64,000 nucleotides of DNA from Duganella sp. CF402 (GTDB taxonomy: Bacteria; Pseudomonadota; Gammaproteobacteria; Burkholderiales; Burkholderiaceae_D). A program made the position numbers and the translations under genes. The stretch lies in contig NZ_FOBG01000006.1 in the NCBI RefSeq assembly GCF_900109645.1, positions 35,674 through 99,673 of the forward strand, given 5' to 3'. Under the pieces are notes generated by a model, which did no database searches, was not told the origin of the DNA, and saw only the letters and a list, made by a program, of their open reading frames with translations. Within the stretch, counting starts at the first letter, position 1, and each line of letters starts with the position of its first letter. Shown one piece after another: positions 1-8,166 of this stretch.

Positions 1-909
1 GTCCTGGCGTTCGCGCGCCAGCATGGCCTGGTTATCCCACGGCAGCACCGGCACGTCCGGATTCCACGGGTCGGCCCAGATATTGACCTGCTCATCGAAC
101 AGCTTTTCGCCGAGGCGATTGCCGCCACCTTTCTTGGCGAGGAAGCTGCGGCCTTCATCCGCTTGGCGCGCATCGAACGCGCCGAACATACGGCCGATGA
201 TTTCCGAGGTCGCCGCCGGCTCCAGGATCACCGTATAGCGGCCCGGTTCCAGCGCCTTGGCCTCCACCGACTTCACCGCCTTTTCGATGGCGATCTCGGA
301 AGCTTCGCGCGCGTCGAACTTGCGGGCGTCGTTGGCGGAGCGCGTCACCCAGCCGGAGCCGCGTCCATCCTCAGTGCGCGTGGTTACCGTGAAACCGAGA
401 TTGCTCAGGGTCTGATAGCCGAACACGCCGTTCGAATTGGCCACCGTTTCAAAACCGGTGGTGTCGCTGAAGAAGCCAGCCGCGATCAGGCCCTGCTTCT
501 TCGCCGCATTGATGCTGATGGCTGCCACTTCCGCGCGGTACTCGGGATCGATGGCGGCGGTCGCGTCGCTGAACGTCGCCGAGGCTTTATACGCCTGCTG
601 CTTGATCGCCGGCTGGAACTCCGGGTTCTCCGGAGCGAGGCGCGCCACGTCTTCCGCACGGCGCACCACTTTTTCCAGCGACTTGTCGTCGAACTCATTG
701 ATCGACGCCGTGCCCTGCTTTTTACCGAAGGCCACGCTCACGGTCAGCTCAGTGTTTTCGAGCAGGCCGGCGGTCGACACCGCGTTGCGCGCGTAACGGA
801 TATTGCCCCGGCGGTTGCCGCTGATCTGCACACGGCATTCGTCGGCGCGCGACAGCGACATGACCTTGTCGCAGATACGCTTTGCTTCTTCCTGCGTCAG
901 CATCTTCAT
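1..909 (-). CDS. TldE/PmbA-type metalloprotease-related protein, copy 2 (C-terminus cut by window edge)
   Basis: Partial gene: 303 codons are visible and the frame stays open at base 1. It lines up along its whole visible length with the complete TldE-like protein at 2553-3890; both share the stretches RYARNAVSTAGL, SVAFGKKQGTASINEFDDKS and LEPGRYTVILEPAATS. TldD/TldE proteins form heteromeric zinc proteases that act on small modified peptides or unfolded substrates; TldE is the subunit without the zinc motif. The ATG at 909 lies 3 bases after the stop of the upstream TldD-like gene, so the two are probably translationally coupled; an ATG two codons later is also possible. There is no signal peptide. 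It is the last visible gene of a duplicated tldD-tldE-tldD-tldE array. Family call is firm; the substrate is unknown. Confidence 0.85.
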   Translation of the reverse strand, partial: MKMLTQEEAKRICDKVMSLSRADECRVQISGNRRGNIRYARNAVSTAGLLENTELTVSVAFGKKQGTASINEFDDKSLEKVVRRAEDVARLAPENPEFQPAIKQQAYKASATFSDATAAIDPEYRAEVAAISINAAKKQGLIAAGFFSDTTGFETVANSNGVFGYQTLSNLGFTVTTRTEDGRGSGWVTRSANDARKFDAREASEIAIEKAVKSVEAKALEPGRYTVILEPAATSEIIGRMFGAFDARQADEGRSFLAKKGGGNRLGEKLFDEQVNIWADPWNPDVPVLPWDNQAMLARERQD

Positions 910-912
910 GGT

Positions 913-2550
913 TTATCCAATCTTGCGGGCAGTGTTGATCACGTTGATGCCATTGAAGCGCGTAGTCGGCGAACCATGCGATACGGCGCTGACCTGGCTA
1001 GGCTGTCCTTTGCCGTCGAAGAAGGAACCACCCAGGCGCCAGTCGCGTTCATCGCACAGCGCCGAACAGGCATTCCAGAACTCCTGCGTGTTCGACTGAT
1101 AGGCCACGTCTTCCAATTGGTTGACGATCTTGCCGTTCTTGATTTCGAAGTACAGCTGGCCGCCGAACTGGAAGTTGTAGCGCTGCTGGTCGATCGAGTA
1201 CGAACCGCGACCGAGGATGTAGATACCCTTCTTGATATCCTTGACCATCTCGTCCGGCGTCAGCTTCTTCTTGCCCGCTTCCAGCGACACGTTAGGCATG
1301 CGCTGGAACTGCACGCTGCTCCAGCTGTCCGCATACGAGCAACCGTGCGATTCTTTTTCGCCGATCATCGCGGCCTGGTCGCGCGTGGCCTGGTAGTTCA
1401 CCAGGATACCGTTGCGGATCAGGTCCCAGCGCTTGGCGGCCACGCCTTCGTCGTCGTAGGCCACGAGGCCCAGCGAGGCCGGCGTGGTCTTGTCAGCGAC
1501 GATGTTGACCAGGTCCGAACCGTACTTGAAGCTCTTGGTCTTCCACTTGTCCAGCGTAGCGAAACTGGTGCCGGCGTAATTGGCCTCGTAGCCCAGCACA
1601 CGATCCAGCTCGGTGGCGTGGCCGACCGATTCATGAATGGTCAGGAACAGGTGTTCCGGCGACAGCACCAGATCGTACTTGCCCGGTTCGACCGTCTTCG
1701 CGGTCAGCTTCTCTTTCGCCTGGCGGCCCGCAGCGCGTGCGTCTTCGATCAGATCGTAAGCGCCCTTGTACAGCGTGGTGACGCCGCCTGCGGCCTGCAC
1801 GCGGTTCTGCGGTTTGCAGTCGAAGAATTCATAGCCCATGCTGGCCGGCGACGACAGGCCGTCGCGCGTGCGGAACTTGCCGCTGGCCTTGTCCACCGCC
1901 GTGGCGGTGAACGGCGACCACAGACGATGGATATCCTGATCGATGTACGAACCATCGGTGGAGGCGAAATACTTCTGCTGGTTCACCTGGAACAGCATGG
2001 AGCGCATGAAGTTCGCGCCCGCTTCCATGCCGGCCTTGTTGGCGGCGAGGAGCATCTCCGCCTTCTCGGCGATCGGCACGGTGCGCCAATCCTTCTTGAA
2101 CGGCGTGGCCCACGCCACCTCGCCCACGCCTTTGACCGGCGCCAGCACCACCGGCTCGGATTGCAGCGTGGCGTTGGCCTTGGCGATGGCAACCGCTTGG
2201 CGCGCGGCGTCGGCCACCGCGTCCAGCGTCATGACGTTGGTGGCGCAGAAACCGTAAGCGCCGTTGGCGATCACGCGCACACCGATGCCGGAGGACTCGG
2301 TGTTGACGATGTTCTCTACGTTCAGATCGCGCGTGACGATGAACTGATTCAGATACCGGCCGATGCGCACGTCGCAATACGTGGCACCGGCCTTGGTCGC
2401 CGCATTCATGGCGGCGTCGGCCAGCGACTTTTTAAATTGCACAGCCATCGGGTTGAGTAGCTCTTCCGCCGCGATGGCATTGCCGAAGACCGGCACCAGC
2501 AAGGCGCTGCCAGCGGCAGCGCCAATTTTCAGGAATGAACGGCGTTCCAT
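913..2550 (-). CDS. Twin-arginine-exported TldD-type metalloprotease, copy 2
   Basis: 545 residues. The N-terminus MERRSFLKIGAAAG followed by a short hydrophobic run and an AIAAEE end is a Tat signal peptide (RRSFLK matches the consensus very well). The zinc motif HESVGH is at residues 306-311, as in TldD proteins (HExxxH). A glycine/cysteine-rich part (SHGCSYADSW) follows near residue 390. The protein is a close paralogue of 3909-5546, of identical length. It starts 2 bases after the stop of the TldE-like gene 2553-3890, without a good ribosome site of its own, so coupling is likely. Family role: metal-dependent peptidase working with a TldE partner. Export is inferred from the leader; E. 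coli TldD is cytoplasmic. Alternative: the leader could be a maturation signal only. Confidence 0.85.
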   Translation of the reverse strand: MERRSFLKIGAAAGSALLVPVFGNAIAAEELLNPMAVQFKKSLADAAMNAATKAGATYCDVRIGRYLNQFIVTRDLNVENIVNTESSGIGVRVIANGAYGFCATNVMTLDAVADAARQAVAIAKANATLQSEPVVLAPVKGVGEVAWATPFKKDWRTVPIAEKAEMLLAANKAGMEAGANFMRSMLFQVNQQKYFASTDGSYIDQDIHRLWSPFTATAVDKASGKFRTRDGLSSPASMGYEFFDCKPQNRVQAAGGVTTLYKGAYDLIEDARAAGRQAKEKLTAKTVEPGKYDLVLSPEHLFLTIHESVGHATELDRVLGYEANYAGTSFATLDKWKTKSFKYGSDLVNIVADKTTPASLGLVAYDDEGVAAKRWDLIRNGILVNYQATRDQAAMIGEKESHGCSYADSWSSVQFQRMPNVSLEAGKKKLTPDEMVKDIKKGIYILGRGSYSIDQQRYNFQFGGQLYFEIKNGKIVNQLEDVAYQSNTQEFWNACSALCDERDWRLGGSFFDGKGQPSQVSAVSHGSPTTRFNGINVINTARKIG

Positions 2551-2552
2551 GA

Positions 2553-3890
2553 TTACACCGCGTCCGACAGGGAGGTGAAGTTGAAGTCGCGGACCTTCAT
2601 GGCAGGGACCAGCAACTGGAACTGCGACTCATCGCCCGACAGGATTTCCGGCCGGCCGATTTCGTCGATGTTGTTCAGCATCGTCACCGGGCTTTCGTTG
2701 AAGCGGAAGTTCTTAACCGGGTGCTTGATCTTGCCGTTCTCGATGTAGAACGTGCCATCGCGGGTCAGGCCGGTCAGCAGCACCGACTGTGGATCCACCA
2801 TGCGGATATACCAGGTACGGGTGACCAGGATGCCCTTCTTGGTGTTGGCGATCAGCTCTTCGGTCGACTTGTTGGTGCCGGCCATGATGATATTGCCCGG
2901 CGTGCCGGTGGCGCGCTGGCCCATCTTCTTGCCCCAGTATGGCGAGTAGCCGAGCGAGGCGATCTTGCCGTTCTTGATGATGTCCTGGCGTTCGCGCGCC
3001 AGCATGGTGCGGGTGTCGAACGGCAGCACGGCGACGTCCTTGTCCCACGGGTCGGTCCAGACGTTGACCTGTTCATCGAACAGCTTCTCGCCCATGCGGT
3101 TGCCGCCGCCCTTCTTAGCCAGGAAGCTGCGGCCTTCATCGGCCGAACGCGCGTCGAAGGCGTTGAACATGTAAGCCAGCACGTCGGAGGTGGCGGCCGG
3201 CTCCAGGATCACGGTGTAGCGGCCCGGCTCCAGCGCTTTCGCATCGACCGAACGCAGTGCTTTTTCGATGGCGATATCCGATGCGGCGCGCGCGTCGAAC
3301 TTGGAAGCATCGCCCACGCTGCGCTTGACCCAGCCCGAACCACGGCCATCTTCGGTGCGCACGGTCAGCGTGAAGTCCAGGCCCGTGTCCTGCTGGTAGC
3401 CGAACACGCCGTTGGAGTTGGCGATCGAAGTGAACGAGGTGCCGTCGGTGAAGAAGCCTGCTGCCACCAGCTTGTTCTTCTTGCTGTTCTCGATGCTGTA
3501 GGCCGCCACTTGCGCACGGAATTCAGGATCGATATCGGCGGTCTTCTGGAAGAAGGTCTCGGTGGCCTTGTATTCTTGCTTGGTCGGCGTCGGCATGAAC
3601 TCCGGATTTTCCGGCGCCAGGCGCGCCAGCTCTTCGGCGCGGCGCACGGCTTTTTCCAGCGACTTGTCGTCGAATTCATTGATGGAAGCGGTGCCCTGCT
3701 TCTTACCGAAAGCAACGGAGACGACCAGCTGGGTATCTTCAATCAAACCTGCGGTCGATACGGCGTTGCGCGCGTAGCGGATATTGCCCTTGCGCGAACC
3801 GTTGATCGACACTTCGCATTGATCGGCTTTGGTCAGCTTCAGCACTTTGTCGCTGATACGCTTGGTCTCTTCTTGACTCAGGAATTTCAT
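2553..3890 (-). CDS. TldE/PmbA-type metalloprotease-related protein, copy 1
   Basis: 445 residues beginning MKFLSQEETKRISDKV, with a GGAGAGAGA-like ribosome site just upstream (GAGAGAGATAAG before the ATG). It has the PmbA/TldA fold pattern: an N-terminal domain with the AFGKKQGTASINEF segment, a middle part with RTEDGRGSGWVKRS, and the C-terminal IIMAGTNKSTEELIANTKKG segment. It has no HExxxH, which is normal for TldE-type subunits. No leader peptide is visible, although both neighbouring TldD-like partners have Tat leaders. It sits 18 bases behind the TldD copy 1 stop and 2 bases before TldD copy 2. Probable role: non-catalytic partner of the TldD protein(s). It could form pairs with either copy; the sequence cannot say which. 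Confidence 0.85.
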   Translation of the reverse strand: MKFLSQEETKRISDKVLKLTKADQCEVSINGSRKGNIRYARNAVSTAGLIEDTQLVVSVAFGKKQGTASINEFDDKSLEKAVRRAEELARLAPENPEFMPTPTKQEYKATETFFQKTADIDPEFRAQVAAYSIENSKKNKLVAAGFFTDGTSFTSIANSNGVFGYQQDTGLDFTLTVRTEDGRGSGWVKRSVGDASKFDARAASDIAIEKALRSVDAKALEPGRYTVILEPAATSDVLAYMFNAFDARSADEGRSFLAKKGGGNRMGEKLFDEQVNVWTDPWDKDVAVLPFDTRTMLARERQDIIKNGKIASLGYSPYWGKKMGQRATGTPGNIIMAGTNKSTEELIANTKKGILVTRTWYIRMVDPQSVLLTGLTRDGTFYIENGKIKHPVKNFRFNESPVTMLNNIDEIGRPEILSGDESQFQLLVPAMKVRDFNFTSLSDAV

Positions 3891-3908
3891 CTTATCTCTC
3901 TCCGGGAC

Positions 3909-5546
3909 TTAGCCGATTTTGCGGGCGGTGTTGATAACGTTGATGCCGTTGAAGCGCGTGGTCGATGCGCCGTGCGACACGATGGACACTTGCGGCGGCT
4001 GGCCTTTGCCGTCGAAGAAGGAACCGCCCATGCGCCAATCGCGCTCGTCGCAGACCGCCACGCAGGCGTTCCAGAATTCCTGGGTATTCGACTGGTAAGC
4101 CACGTCTTCCAGTTGCTGGCCGATCTTGCCGTTCTTGATTTCGTAGAACAGTTGGCCGCCGAACTGGAAGTTGTAGCGCTGCTGGTCGATCGAGAACGAA
4201 CCGTCGCCAACGATGTAGATGCCTTTCTTGACGTCCTTGATCATCTCGTCCGGCGTCAGCTTCTTCTTGCCGGCCTTGAGCGAGACGTTAGGCATGCGCT
4301 GGAACTGCACGTTGGCCCAGTTGTCCGCATACGAGCAGCCGTGCGATTCTTTTTCGCCGATGATGTGGGCCTGGTCGCGGGTGGCCTGGTAGTTGACCAG
4401 GATGCCGTCCTTGATGATGTCCCAGTTCTTGCACTTGACGCCTTCGTCGTCGTAGCCGACCGCGCCCAGCGAGCCCGGGGTGGTTTTGTCGGCGACGATG
4501 TTGACGTGCTCCGAACCGTACTTGAAGGTCTTCGACTGCCACTTGTCCAGCGTGGCGAAGCTGGTGCCGGCGTAATTGGCCTCGTAGCCCAGCACGCGAT
4601 CGAGCTCGGTCGGGTGGCCCACCGATTCGTGGATGGTCAGCCACAGGTGTTCCGGCGTCAGCACCAGATCGTACTTGCCCGGTTCGACCGACTTGGCGCT
4701 CAGCTTGGCCTTGGCCTGCTTGCCGGCCAGGCGCGCGTCTTCGATCAGGTCATACGATTTGGTGTACAGCGTGGTGACGCCGCCCGCCGCCTGCAGCTTG
4801 TGCTCAGGGCGCGCGTCCAGATATTCATAGCCCATGCCGACCGGCGCCGACAGGCCCTGGCGGGTGCGGAATTTGTTTTCCTTCTTGTCGACGGCGGTGG
4901 CGAAGAACGGCATCCACAGGCGATGGATGTCCTGGTCGATGTAGGAACCGTCGGTGGAAGCGAAGTACTTCTGCTGGTTGACCTGGAACAGCAAGGATTG
5001 CATGAAGCTCGCGCCGCCATCCATGCCGGCCTTGTTGGCGGCGATCAGCAGGTCGGCCTTCTCCTTGATGGCGACGGTGCGCCAGTCCTTGACGATAGGC
5101 GTGGCCCACGACACTTCGCCCACGCCTTTGACTGGCGCCAGGATCACGGGTTCGGTTTGCAGCTTGGCGTTGGCCTTGGCGATGGCGACCGCCTGGCGCG
5201 CGGCAGCGGCCACGCCGTCCGGCGTCATGTCGTTGGTGGCGGCAAAGCCGTAGGCGCCGCCGGCGATCACGCGCACGCCGACGCCGGCCGACTCGGTGTT
5301 GACCACGTTCTCGACGTTGAGGTCGCGCGTGGTGAGGAACTGATTCAGGTAGCGGCCGATGCGCACGTCGCAGTACGATGCACCGGCTTGGGTCGCAGCG
5401 CCCATCGCCGTATCGGCCAGGGCCTTCTTGAATTTCACATCCACTGGCTTGAGCAGTTCTTCCGCCGCGATGGCGCGGCCGAACGAGGGCAGCAGCATCG
5501 TGCCCAAAGCCAGACTACTGATATTGAGGAATGCACGTCGTTCCAT
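3909..5546 (-). CDS. Twin-arginine-exported TldD-type metalloprotease, copy 1
   Basis: 545 residues and first gene of the four-gene minus-strand array. N-terminus MERRAFLNISSLALG plus a hydrophobic stretch ending AIAAEE is a Tat-type signal (RRAFLN). The zinc motif HESVGH falls at residues 306-311, exactly the position seen in copy 2 at 913-2550. Ribosome site GGAGAG lies 5-10 bases before the ATG. The family (TldD/PmbA, M103-like) consists of metallopeptidases implicated in peptide maturation and breakdown of unfolded peptides in a TldD-TldE complex. The near-identity of length and motif spacing with copy 2, each followed by a TldE-like gene, indicates duplication of a two-gene unit. Substrate unknown; no precursor peptide gene was seen nearby. 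Confidence 0.87.
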   Translation of the reverse strand: MERRAFLNISSLALGTMLLPSFGRAIAAEELLKPVDVKFKKALADTAMGAATQAGASYCDVRIGRYLNQFLTTRDLNVENVVNTESAGVGVRVIAGGAYGFAATNDMTPDGVAAAARQAVAIAKANAKLQTEPVILAPVKGVGEVSWATPIVKDWRTVAIKEKADLLIAANKAGMDGGASFMQSLLFQVNQQKYFASTDGSYIDQDIHRLWMPFFATAVDKKENKFRTRQGLSAPVGMGYEYLDARPEHKLQAAGGVTTLYTKSYDLIEDARLAGKQAKAKLSAKSVEPGKYDLVLTPEHLWLTIHESVGHPTELDRVLGYEANYAGTSFATLDKWQSKTFKYGSEHVNIVADKTTPGSLGAVGYDDEGVKCKNWDIIKDGILVNYQATRDQAHIIGEKESHGCSYADNWANVQFQRMPNVSLKAGKKKLTPDEMIKDVKKGIYIVGDGSFSIDQQRYNFQFGGQLFYEIKNGKIGQQLEDVAYQSNTQEFWNACVAVCDERDWRMGGSFFDGKGQPPQVSIVSHGASTTRFNGINVINTARKIG

Positions 5547-5693
5547 GTTCTCTCCAACGTTGTTGTGGGCCAGCCGCCCATAAGCTTCTTTTTATACTGT
5601 TACTTTACGTTACATCAGAATATCTGTTGCCACTCCGAGTGGATTGCAAAATGTATGCCAACTATCAATGTTGCGCAAGTGGCTCGTTGCAGT

Positions 5694-5741
5694 GTCCGAA
5701 CTGTCCGTTTCAGTGTCCGCCGGGTGTCCGCCCGGCGTCCG
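5694..5741. repeat. Five helically phased GTCCG repeats with an embedded inverted repeat
   Basis: GTCCG occurs at 5694, 5703, 5715, 5726 and 5737, i.e. spaced 9, 12, 11 and 11 bases, about one DNA turn each. Within it, GCCGGG (5719-5724) and CCCGGC (5731-5736) form a perfect 6-bp inverted repeat around TGTCCG. The block lies between the divergent tldD-like gene and the methyltransferase-like gene. It may be a multi-site operator; this is inference only. The rest of the 281-base gap (5547-5827) shows no gene. Confidence 0.55.
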
Positions 5742-5764
5742 CGCACTATGGAGTTTCATTTTGC

Positions 5765-5793
5765 TTGACCTGCTGACAAGCTTGACCGATGAT
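5765..5793 (+). promoter_or_regulatory. Weak candidate sigma-70 promoter for the methyltransferase-like gene
   Basis: TTGACC (5765-5770) and GATGAT (5788-5793) are separated by 17 bases and lie 35 bases before the ATG at 5828. The -35 is good, the -10 poor. GCTTGACC is repeated at 5763 and 5780, so the TTGACC could also belong to a protein-binding repeat. Confidence 0.3.
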
Positions 5794-5827
5794 CGTCGCG
5801 CCCATCCAACAAAACAGGAGACTGTGC

Positions 5828-6640
5828 ATGAAACGATACGTACTGGCCGCACTGGCCACCACGATGCTGTTCGGCGCGACCGGCGCCGCAATGGCCGACG
5901 ACGCGCTCAAGGCGGCGATCGCCGCGCCATCGCGCACGCCGGATAATGTGAAGCGCGACGTCTATCGCCATCCGTATGAAACGCTGAACTTCTTCGGCAT
6001 CAAGCCGAATATGACGGTGATCGAACTGGCGCCGGGCGGCGGCTGGTACACCGAAATTCTCGCGCCTTACCTGCGCGCGAATGGCAAGCTGATTACCGGC
6101 GGCAGCGACCTGGCCTCGCCGAACGAGAATGAGCGCAAGAGCGCGGAGCGCTGGATGGCGCGCCTGAACGCCAAGCCGGAGGTGTACAACAAGGTGGCGG
6201 TGGGCGTGTTCTCGCCGGGCCGCAAGTACGAGATGGCGCCGCCGAACAGTGTCGACATGGTGGTCACTTTCCGCAATATCCATAACTGGATTCCGCTGGG
6301 TCCGGAGAAGATGAAGGAGCTGTTCGGCAGCCTGTACACGGTGCTGAAACCGGGCGGCGTGCTGGGCGTGGAGGAGCATCGCTTGCCGGCTTCTAAGACG
6401 CAGGATGAGAAAGCCAGCACTGGCTATATGCACGAGCAGTATGTGATCAAGCTGGCGGAATCGGCCGGCTTCAAGTTCGCCGGCAAGTCGGAGGTGAACG
6501 CCAATCCGAAGGATACGGCTGATCACAAGAACGGCGTGTGGGCGCTGCCGCCGACCTACACCAACGGCGATGAAGACCGCGCCAAGTACCAGGCCATCGG
6601 CGAGAGCGACCGCATGACGCTCAAGTTCGTCAAGCCGTAA
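5828..6640 (+). CDS. Exported class I methyltransferase-like protein
   Basis: 270 residues from the ATG at 5828, chosen over an upstream in-frame ATG at 5789 because AGGAG sits 8 bases before it and a clean signal peptide then starts the protein (MKRYVLAALATTMLFG...AMADD). The mature part holds the SAM-binding-like motif I VIELAPGGGWYTEIL near residue 65 and a typical NIHNWIPLG / LKPGGVLGVEEHRLP core of Rossmann-fold methyltransferases (COG4798-like). What is odd is that a SAM-dependent enzyme would be outside the cytoplasm, where SAM is not normally available. It may bind another ligand or act before export. Convergent with the MCP gene at 6643; the two stops are 2 bases apart. The name is a family assignment; the reaction is unknown. 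Confidence 0.75.
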   Translation: MKRYVLAALATTMLFGATGAAMADDALKAAIAAPSRTPDNVKRDVYRHPYETLNFFGIKPNMTVIELAPGGGWYTEILAPYLRANGKLITGGSDLASPNENERKSAERWMARLNAKPEVYNKVAVGVFSPGRKYEMAPPNSVDMVVTFRNIHNWIPLGPEKMKELFGSLYTVLKPGGVLGVEEHRLPASKTQDEKASTGYMHEQYVIKLAESAGFKFAGKSEVNANPKDTADHKNGVWALPPTYTNGDEDRAKYQAIGESDRMTLKFVKP

Positions 6641-6642
6641 TG

Positions 6643-8109
6643 TCAGAAGCGCGTGAACTTGGTTTCGTCGGGCGCGCGCTCTGGTGCTAAGGCGATGTTG
6701 CGGGCCGGGCGTGCGGCCACCGGTTTCAGTACCGCCGGCCGCCGCACTGTGGTGGTGTCTTCCACCACGTACTGCTTGAATACCGCCATCAGGCGCCGCA
6801 GCTGGTCCGCTTGCCCGTTCATCTCTTCCGCAGTCGCGGCCAGTTCTTCGGAGCTGGCCGCATTCATTTGCGTGGTCTCGCTCAGCTGAATCACCGCGCC
6901 GTTGATCTGCCGCACGCCGGAACTCTGCTCCTCCGACGCCGCCGAAATCTCCTGCACCAAATCCGAGGTCTTGCGGATATTCGGCGCCAACTGATCGAAC
7001 ATCTGGCCCGCCTGCTCCGCCAGTTTCACGCTGTCCGCCGCCACTTCGCCGATTTCCTGCGCCGCCACCTGGCTGCGCTCGGCCAGCTTGCGCACCTCGG
7101 CCGCCACCACCGCAAACCCCTTGCCATGCTCGCCCGCGCGCGCCGCTTCTATCGCCGCATTCAAGGCCAGCAAATTGGTCTGATATGCGATGTCGTCGAT
7201 GATGCCGATCTTGCCGGCGATTTGCTTCATGGCCGATGCCGTTGCCTTCACCACCTCGCCGCCACGCTCCGCCTCCGATGCCGCCTGCGTGGCGATACCG
7301 TCGGTGACCTTGGCGTTCTCGGTGTTCTGCGCAATCGACGCTGTCATCTGCTCGATCGATGCGCTGGTTTCCTCCACGCCCGCCGCCTGCTCGCTGGCCG
7401 CCTGCGACAAGGACTGCGCGGTGGCGCTCACCTCCTGCGATGCCCCGGCCAGGCTGCTCACCACCAGCTGCACTTCGCGCACAATGGACGACAAACTGCG
7501 CGCCAGCCACACCGCCAGCACGCAACCGAGGATGGCGATCGCCACATCCACCGCCAGAATAATCTGCTTGGCCGAATCGGTCACCTGCCGCATGGACTCG
7601 GACTCCTTCTGCGTCTCGGCGTCGTTTACCTTGAGCAGCTTGCGGAAGGCGGCGGCGATGGCTTCGTCGGCGCCCTTGATGTTCTTGTCCATCTCCAGCG
7701 CCGTCATGCCCTTCTCGTGCATGGCTTCCAGCTGCGCCATGCTGTGCTCATAACTCTTGACGCCGGCCGACACCTCGCCCAGCAGCAACTGCTCTTCCGC
7801 CGTCAGGTCGCCGGCGGCGCGATAGGCCGCCATCTCTTTTTCAATCTGCGCCAGTTCGGTGCGGAACTGCGCATTGCTGTCCGGCCCACGGAGGATATAA
7901 TTTTTGAAGTGACGCACGGCGCGGCCATGCGCGGTCACGCCTTCCAGCACGGCGTTCTTGCGCGCCAGCGTGACGGTTTCGAAGCTGTTCCAGTGATCGT
8001 GCAGTGAAGTCAGCTTGCTGAAGGCGATGACGCCCAGCAGTACCACCAGCAGCACGATGCCGCCGAACCCCGCATGCAGCCGGGTCTCCATCTTCATTTG
8101 ACTGAGCAT
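6643..8109 (-). CDS. Methyl-accepting chemotaxis protein without a HAMP domain
   Basis: 488 residues from the ATG at 8109, preceded by GGAGGAGG; an ATG at 8154 has no ribosome site. A first membrane segment lies at about residues 14-32, then a four-helix-bundle-like periplasmic domain of about 150 residues, then a second membrane segment near 184-204. Only about 20 residues separate that segment from the signalling coiled coil (SQEVSATAQSLSQAASEQ), whereas the sister receptors at 9696 and 11912 have about 60 there, including HAMP. The tip motif IAYQTNLLALNAAIEAARAG is intact. The C-terminus DETKFTRF resembles those of the sister receptors. It is the last gene of the chemosensory cluster, 57 bases behind a solute-binding protein gene. 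Confidence 0.93.
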   Translation of the reverse strand: MLSQMKMETRLHAGFGGIVLLVVLLGVIAFSKLTSLHDHWNSFETVTLARKNAVLEGVTAHGRAVRHFKNYILRGPDSNAQFRTELAQIEKEMAAYRAAGDLTAEEQLLLGEVSAGVKSYEHSMAQLEAMHEKGMTALEMDKNIKGADEAIAAAFRKLLKVNDAETQKESESMRQVTDSAKQIILAVDVAIAILGCVLAVWLARSLSSIVREVQLVVSSLAGASQEVSATAQSLSQAASEQAAGVEETSASIEQMTASIAQNTENAKVTDGIATQAASEAERGGEVVKATASAMKQIAGKIGIIDDIAYQTNLLALNAAIEAARAGEHGKGFAVVAAEVRKLAERSQVAAQEIGEVAADSVKLAEQAGQMFDQLAPNIRKTSDLVQEISAASEEQSSGVRQINGAVIQLSETTQMNAASSEELAATAEEMNGQADQLRRLMAVFKQYVVEDTTTVRRPAVLKPVAARPARNIALAPERAPDETKFTRF

Positions 8110-8166
8110 GGCGTATCCTCCTCCATGCCATTGTGAACCTATATTCCGCCGCAATTCTCACCAATA

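Noticed and set aside
163..5768. Very long plus-strand open frames opposite the tldD/tldE array
   Set aside because: They are antisense to four genes with clear family motifs; high G+C leaves few stop codons. Their translations are rich in R, G and H with no recognisable domain.
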